Shown: one piece after another, positions 59,444-64,000 of the stretch
Layout: the number at the start of each line of letters is the position of its first letter
How positions within the stretch are numbered: position 1 is the first letter of the stretch
Source of the DNA: Onchocerca lupi
Taxonomy: Eukaryota > Nematoda > Chromadorea > Rhabditida > Onchocercidae
Assembly: GCA_028564675.1 (NCBI GenBank)
Contig: JAOVVO010000017.1
Coordinates: forward strand, 124,001 to 188,000
Length of the DNA stretch: 64,000 nucleotides
Reading direction: 5' to 3'
Made by a program: the position numbers and the translations under genes
Notes under the pieces: model-generated
Database searches by the model: none
Told to the model about the DNA's origin: nothing
The model's input: only the letters and a program-made list of their open reading frames with translations

Positions 59444-62266
59444 ATGCCTATACCACCAGCACTTCTCGCTCGACTTAAACGCCGCGGAATTTTACACGAA
59501 GGTTTGATTCTTTAGAAATTACATCAAGTCGATCATACAAGATGAATTCTTTAAGTTTTCTTTGATAGAAGTTAATTCATACATGAAATTTTGATTATGA
59601 TTTACGTAAAACTATATCAGAACTATCAAACTTCGTCTTTCTTCATAACATAGATTAAAAAGTCAAATACATAGATTTAAATATACTAAATAGAAAATCA
59701 AAATTAGTAGGAAAAGAGATTTAAATAAATATAATAAATAGAAAATTCAAATGAATGGAATGAATAAGTTTCAAATTAATAGATTAAAATCACGAAGAAA
59801 TAATCTTCTTCGACTAATAAAAGTTGCAGAAATATGAGAAATTTATTCAATTTTTCGAGTAAAGCATATCAAATTTTATTAGCATTGATGAAAAACGATA
59901 TGTGATAAATGATAATTTTGCAGATGCTACTGAAGAAGTAATCGCGGAGAATTATGATGCAGAAACGCCTGCTGAAACACAAAGCAACACACGTCAAGAG
60001 ACGGAAAAGAATGCTTCGGGAGCTCGGGGATGTCCGAATAAGTGGAATCCATATCATTATTGTGTGCAATTTTGTTATGATCACTGGAAAGATGGAACAA
60101 GCGAAAATAAGTTTGTTGTTTTCGCCAATTTCGTTCGCTTAAGTTGTCACTAGTGTGATTTCTTTCTTTTTTTTCTTTTTTTTTTTTTTTTTTTTGATAA
60201 TTTAATAATGGCAAGAAGAAGGAAATGTGAAGGTTTTTCCTATGTTCTAACGATGCTTTAAATCTTTGAGAATTTACACCTATTGTGGTAAGTATAATAT
60301 TGAAGAAGGCGAATCGCCTCAACAAAAGTATATTCTATATTAATCACTTGGGTTTTTCAATTACTGGAAAACAGCATTTTCCCTATATCTTCTTGTTTTA
60401 TCAAATCTCTAAATTAATTTGTTAGTGGGATAAAATTTGGAGATAGCTGGAAACCTTTTTAGGTGAAAGAAATAATTATCTCATAAGTATGCTTAAAAGT
60501 AAATTTGCATTTTTCAGACTTACACAGAAATATCTGGATCAGCGGGCTAAAATTCTGAAGAAATACCCATTGCCAAATGGTAAATTTGTAAGAATATTAG
60601 TTAATTCGTTTTTTGCGGGATTTATATTCTGAGCATTAAAATTTTTTCTCTGAATTTGTTATTTTATAGGTTGGAAAGAAGTTTATGATCCTGGATGCAC
60701 ACGTCATTATTACTGGTGTCCACGAACTGATGAGGTATCTTGGCTTCCTCCCAGGCATCCTTTGGCTGTGATTGGGGATGCCGCACCGAAAGTTGCGAAA
60801 GGTTTGAATTTGATCCATTTAATTTAATTTTATTTGGCTCAGTTTGACTTAACATAATGTCAGCAAAATATGTAAAGAAGTTAATTCAGCAACTTTCTTG
60901 CTTGATTTTGAAATATAGTAGAATCATTTTTTCAGAATTATTTGAAAAAGGCGAAAATACTAATGGTCTTGATGAAAGTAGAAAAGATGGTGATGGAAAG
61001 AAGGATGGTGAGGGAAAAGAAATTTATAGGGAGGATCGAGGAGGCACAGTCAGACGGTATGACGAAAGCAGGTCAAAGAGAAAGGTTTGATTTGGTGACT
61101 GTAAAGTAGCTGTCATGATGAGGTGTTTTTTCCTTTCATTGAAAAAAAAAACACTGAAAGTAATGTTTTTTTTCTTTTTTTTAAAGTAATATTTTATGAT
61201 AATTTGCTTTCATTTTAGCGACGAGGTTCCCTATCAGATTCTGAAGCTAGCAACGGTTTATCATCTTCTGAAAGTGATGAAGAAAGCAAGCCTGAACTGA
61301 ATGATAGGGATAAATTGAGTAAGTTCTACTGTTTTTTTTTTTTTTTTTTCAGAAATAATTGTTTGTGGAGCACCATATTTTATATAAACTCAAACTCCAA
61401 TATCGCTTAATTTTTTCACTTCTTTTACAGAAGTGAAAAAAAAAAAAATCAAAATAAATCAAAGACAGCTTCTCTTGAGTTTCAGAATAGTTCAGACATG
61501 AAATCTGAAAAAAGAAATTGCATATGCAAAATAAAGATGTGTCCATGATTTATATCTAAATATGAAGGAAATATGAAATTATACATATGTTACACAAAAT
61601 ATGTATTGAAATCATCTTTAAAAAAAATGTACATTACTAAGTTAAATTGGATTTTTTCCATAAGTTTTATGTGTTTCCCAGAGCGTGCCAAACGAAAAGG
61701 AATCGATCCAATGGATCCAGCCGCTTACGGTGACAACGTTCCTGTGTATGTTTTTTCGAGTTACAAATTCTTTTTTCTCTGACTTATATTCCCAAAATAC
61801 ATTCCATCATTTGATGTTCCGTCTCAAGTCTGAATTTTTCTTCAACAACTGCAGTTGAACTTCAAATTTAGTTCAGTAACGAATGATATTTAATATATTG
61901 TGATATATCTTTAACAAAGTGGACGCTTAGAAAATCATCAAATACAGGCATCAATTGGAGGAAAAGGGAAGCAAATTAGGATTAGAGTAAGACTGTTGAG
62001 CTATGATCTCGTGGGATGGTTTTTTTACTTTAAAAATACAGGGATGATTTTACGTATGCATTAAATTTAAGTTTTTTCTTCTCAAGTTGTCGTTCACAAT
62101 TTCTTTTTCACTGGAAAAAATTTTCAGTGGTACGTGGAGTTCCGGTTTACATGCCCACGATAAAACAGGTGCGGATGTTACGGCAAGTGGTCCCTTATTC
62201 CAACAACGACCTTATCCTGCACCAGGTGCAGTTTTGCGGAGGCAGCAGAAGGATCGAGGGAAATAA
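59444..62266 (+). CDS. pqbp-1: Polyglutamine-binding protein 1 (PQBP1) ortholog, WW domain
   Basis: Nuclear splicing cofactor that binds the U5 15-kDa protein (DIM1/TXNL4A) and, through its WW domain, proline-rich partners (family knowledge). Exons: 59444-59501, 59924-60110, 60518-60579, 60670-60801, 60936-61084, 61219-61318, 61682-61745, 62128-62266; 296 residues against 265 in human. The N-terminus MPIPPALLARLKRRGIL and then EEVIAENYD match human PQBP1 closely. The WW domain (about residues 85-115) has GWKEVYDP...HYYW...VSWLPP. Next comes a charged Asp/Lys/Arg-rich low-complexity region in place of the human polar repeats, then acidic Ser clusters, GIDPMDPAAYGD, GTWSSGL and the tail PLFQQRPYPAPGAVLR, whose YxxPxxVL motif is the DIM1-binding signature. 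A Cys/His-rich insert, CPNKWNPYHYCVQFCYDHW, precedes the WW domain and is not in the human protein as I recall it. Next gene starts 309 bases downstream. Confidence 0.93.
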
Positions 62267-62574
62267 TTTTTGGAATAATGCATTTTTATACGATTTTTTT
62301 TTTTCGTTTATGTGTGATCTATAAAAGTTTTATATAAAAGTGATCACTTGTATTGCTTTTGCAGTTGCATTTCATCTACATACATTTATTCAGTTTCAGT
62401 TGTCATATTTTGAATTTGTGAATATTTCTTGATATCTACAATCTAACAGAAAGAAATTTCCCTGAAAAGAGTCTTTCAGTATTACTTTACTTGAACGAAG
62501 ATTAATAGTTATTGTTGCGATGGAGAAGTAGTTTGATGCATTGCTAATATAGTTTCCTAGTTAAATCGGATAAA
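62267..62574 (+). other. Short spacer between PQBP1 and EARS genes, possible intercistronic region
   Basis: 308 bases. Candidate acceptors end at 62479 (GTCTTTCAG) and 62560 (TTTCCTAG), the latter 14 bases before the next ATG. There is no perfect AATAAA; TATAAA-like hexamers are present. The short distance on the same strand allows an operon with spliced-leader resolution. Confidence 0.5.
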
Positions 62575-64000
62575 ATGGTTGTCGCTGATACGTTTCTGGG
62601 ATCAGCTGAACGAAAGACGGTCACAATCAGCATTTCACGTAGGAATCCAGCTTATGGAACAGTTCTCGCGCTTTGTGCAACCGGTTTCAGTATTGAAAAA
62701 TCGGTTGTTTTCACTGATGAAATACTAAATGAAATGATACTGTAAGTTCAAGTGCGGAATTGCATGATTTTTCGTTTTTTTTTTCTTTTTTTCTTTTGAG
62801 TGTGAATTTAAGCATTTGTTTCACAACGCTGTGGTTTTTGATATTCAAGACTGGAATTGATGATGTTTGAATATGTTTCGAATTTTAATTTCCACTGCTT
62901 CTTTATCAGCGTGGAAGATTTTTATTTTATCGAAAATTATTTTCATATCGTTATTAATTTTATATATTATATCTATGAGATATTGAAGAATTGAAACCTT
63001 ACTTGGTTTGAAGCTGAAATGTTTGGCCGTTGTTTTTGCTAGAATGTTCACATATTCATAATTCATGAAGATGCAGAAACGATTTCTATGCATAAGTTCA
63101 TCGCAACATTTATAGCACTAAAATTAGCATAAGTAACAGTGGAACTAGTTTATTGTATAGTAAATTGAATTTAAAATTAGTTTATGTTTATTATTTCCTC
63201 TCCTTGCATTATTCTATTTCTCTTTCCAGAGATGGAGTGAAATATACAAATGACGCTTCCATTGCACGTTTTATTGTGCGTAGTTCTGATAAAGCTGATG
63301 ACTTGTTTGGTAAGGATATTATTGAGCAAGCTGAGGTAACCACTTTTCTATGTTATATAATAAAATCACTGATATTTTCGTTCGATAGATTTTAATGGTC
63401 TCATTTTTTTCGACTAGCTTTGCGAATCGTTTTAATTTTTTAAATTCACTTTTCCATTGGGACGTATTTTGCACTTCACATTTTAATCAACAGTAGCAAT
63501 TTATTACTCTTTCATGAATGTTATTTACTTTTCCGTTTTAATTCTTTGAGAAACAATCCTCTGATTGATGGAATTGAATCATAAAGCCCCATTACACTTT
63601 TTATATTTTCAATTTTTTGTTTAGATTGATTGCTGGGTGATAGCGGTCGAAAGATACTTGCAGCATAATAATTTGGAAGATTTGATGGAATTGGCTGGAG
63701 AAAAATTAAAAAATAGTCCATATTTATGCTTAAATCGGCGGACTCTTGCGGATATTGTGCTGTGGGCTATTATAGCAGCAAATGAAAAGGTAATAATACT
63801 TTATATTATGTTCATCCTGGTTTCGAAAATAAAAAAAAAAAAAATTTGAATAATTTTAATTGATTTTTGAGAGTGATTTTCTGTTTTTTTTTTTTATAAG
63901 TTTTTCAAAATAAGATAGCAGAAAATTTTGCAGGTTCAACAGCAGAAGCCTTTTTTGGCATTTTTCAAAAATATATTGCATGACCCGTTATTTGCTAATG
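62575..64000 (+). CDS. ears-1: Glutamyl-tRNA synthetase-like protein, N-terminal GST-like part (runs off the window)
   Basis: Exons 62575-62741, 63230-63335, 63625-63789 and 63934 to beyond 64000 encode the first 164 residues or so. They resemble the GST-like N-terminal domain of metazoan glutamyl-prolyl or glutamyl-tRNA synthetase: TNDASIARFIVRSS, LFGKDIIEQAEIDCWV, then LNRRTLADIVLWAIIAANEK, which parallel the human EPRS stretch with L-R-YLAR, LYG-N-EH-EIDHW and L-LADL-VWA. This domain docks synthetases into a multisynthetase complex. The catalytic core (HIGH and KMSKS motifs) lies downstream, so the Glu assignment rests on the GST-like part only; methionyl-tRNA synthetase or an AIMP3/EF1E1-type protein are less likely alternatives. 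Confidence 0.75.

Noticed and set aside
60636..60855. Minus-strand ORFs of 60 and 63 codons over a PQBP1 exon
   Set aside because: They are antisense shadows of the WW-domain exon.

Overview
This is nematode nuclear DNA, very AT-rich, with short exons, large T-rich introns and standard GT-AG splicing with TTTCAG-type acceptors. The gene complement and the mix of repeats (a BEL/Pao LTR element and Helitron-helicase remains) fit a spirurid or filarial-type nematode better than Caenorhabditis, whose introns are much smaller. I cannot name the genus from sequence alone. All four host genes lie on the + strand, and I rebuilt their exons by hand by matching reading phase across splice sites.

Layout. 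(1) 6-39268: the 3' part of a multi-PDZ scaffold gene, ortholog of nematode mpz-1 and the vertebrate MPDZ/PATJ family. I place 38 exons encoding about 1744 residues with nine PDZ domains; the gene may continue upstream of the window. Its introns hold most of the repeats: a long inverted repeat (14402-14708), a degenerate minisatellite (about 11815-12180), an internally deleted BEL/Pao retrotransposon in antisense orientation (24095 to about 26330, gag ORF 24310-25914), and a Helitron helicase relic with a pre-miRNA-like hairpin beside it (29071-29720). (2) 39269-43490: AT-rich intergenic DNA. (3) 43491-56504: 25 exons encoding about 1183 residues, an RPGRIP1L/MKS-5-type ciliary transition-zone protein with an N-terminal coiled coil, two C2 domains and a C-terminal C2-like domain. 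(4) 56505-59443: intergenic DNA ending in a cluster of TGACGT-type sites. (5) 59444-62266: eight exons encoding 296 residues, a PQBP1 (polyglutamine-binding protein 1) ortholog with a WW domain and the C-terminal spliceosome-binding tail. (6) 62575 to the window end: the first four exons of a glutamyl-tRNA synthetase-like gene (EPRS/EARS-type GST-like N-terminus), about 310 bases after the PQBP1 stop and a possible operon partner.

The genes do not form one pathway: a junction/synaptic scaffold, a cilium gate protein, a splicing factor and a tRNA synthetase. The most unusual non-coding signals are the intronic 82-nt hairpin, the CRE-like cluster before PQBP1, the old LTR pair around an intact gag ORF, and the repeated phase-0 intron in the PDZ domains. 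I found no tRNA, rRNA or CRISPR array.
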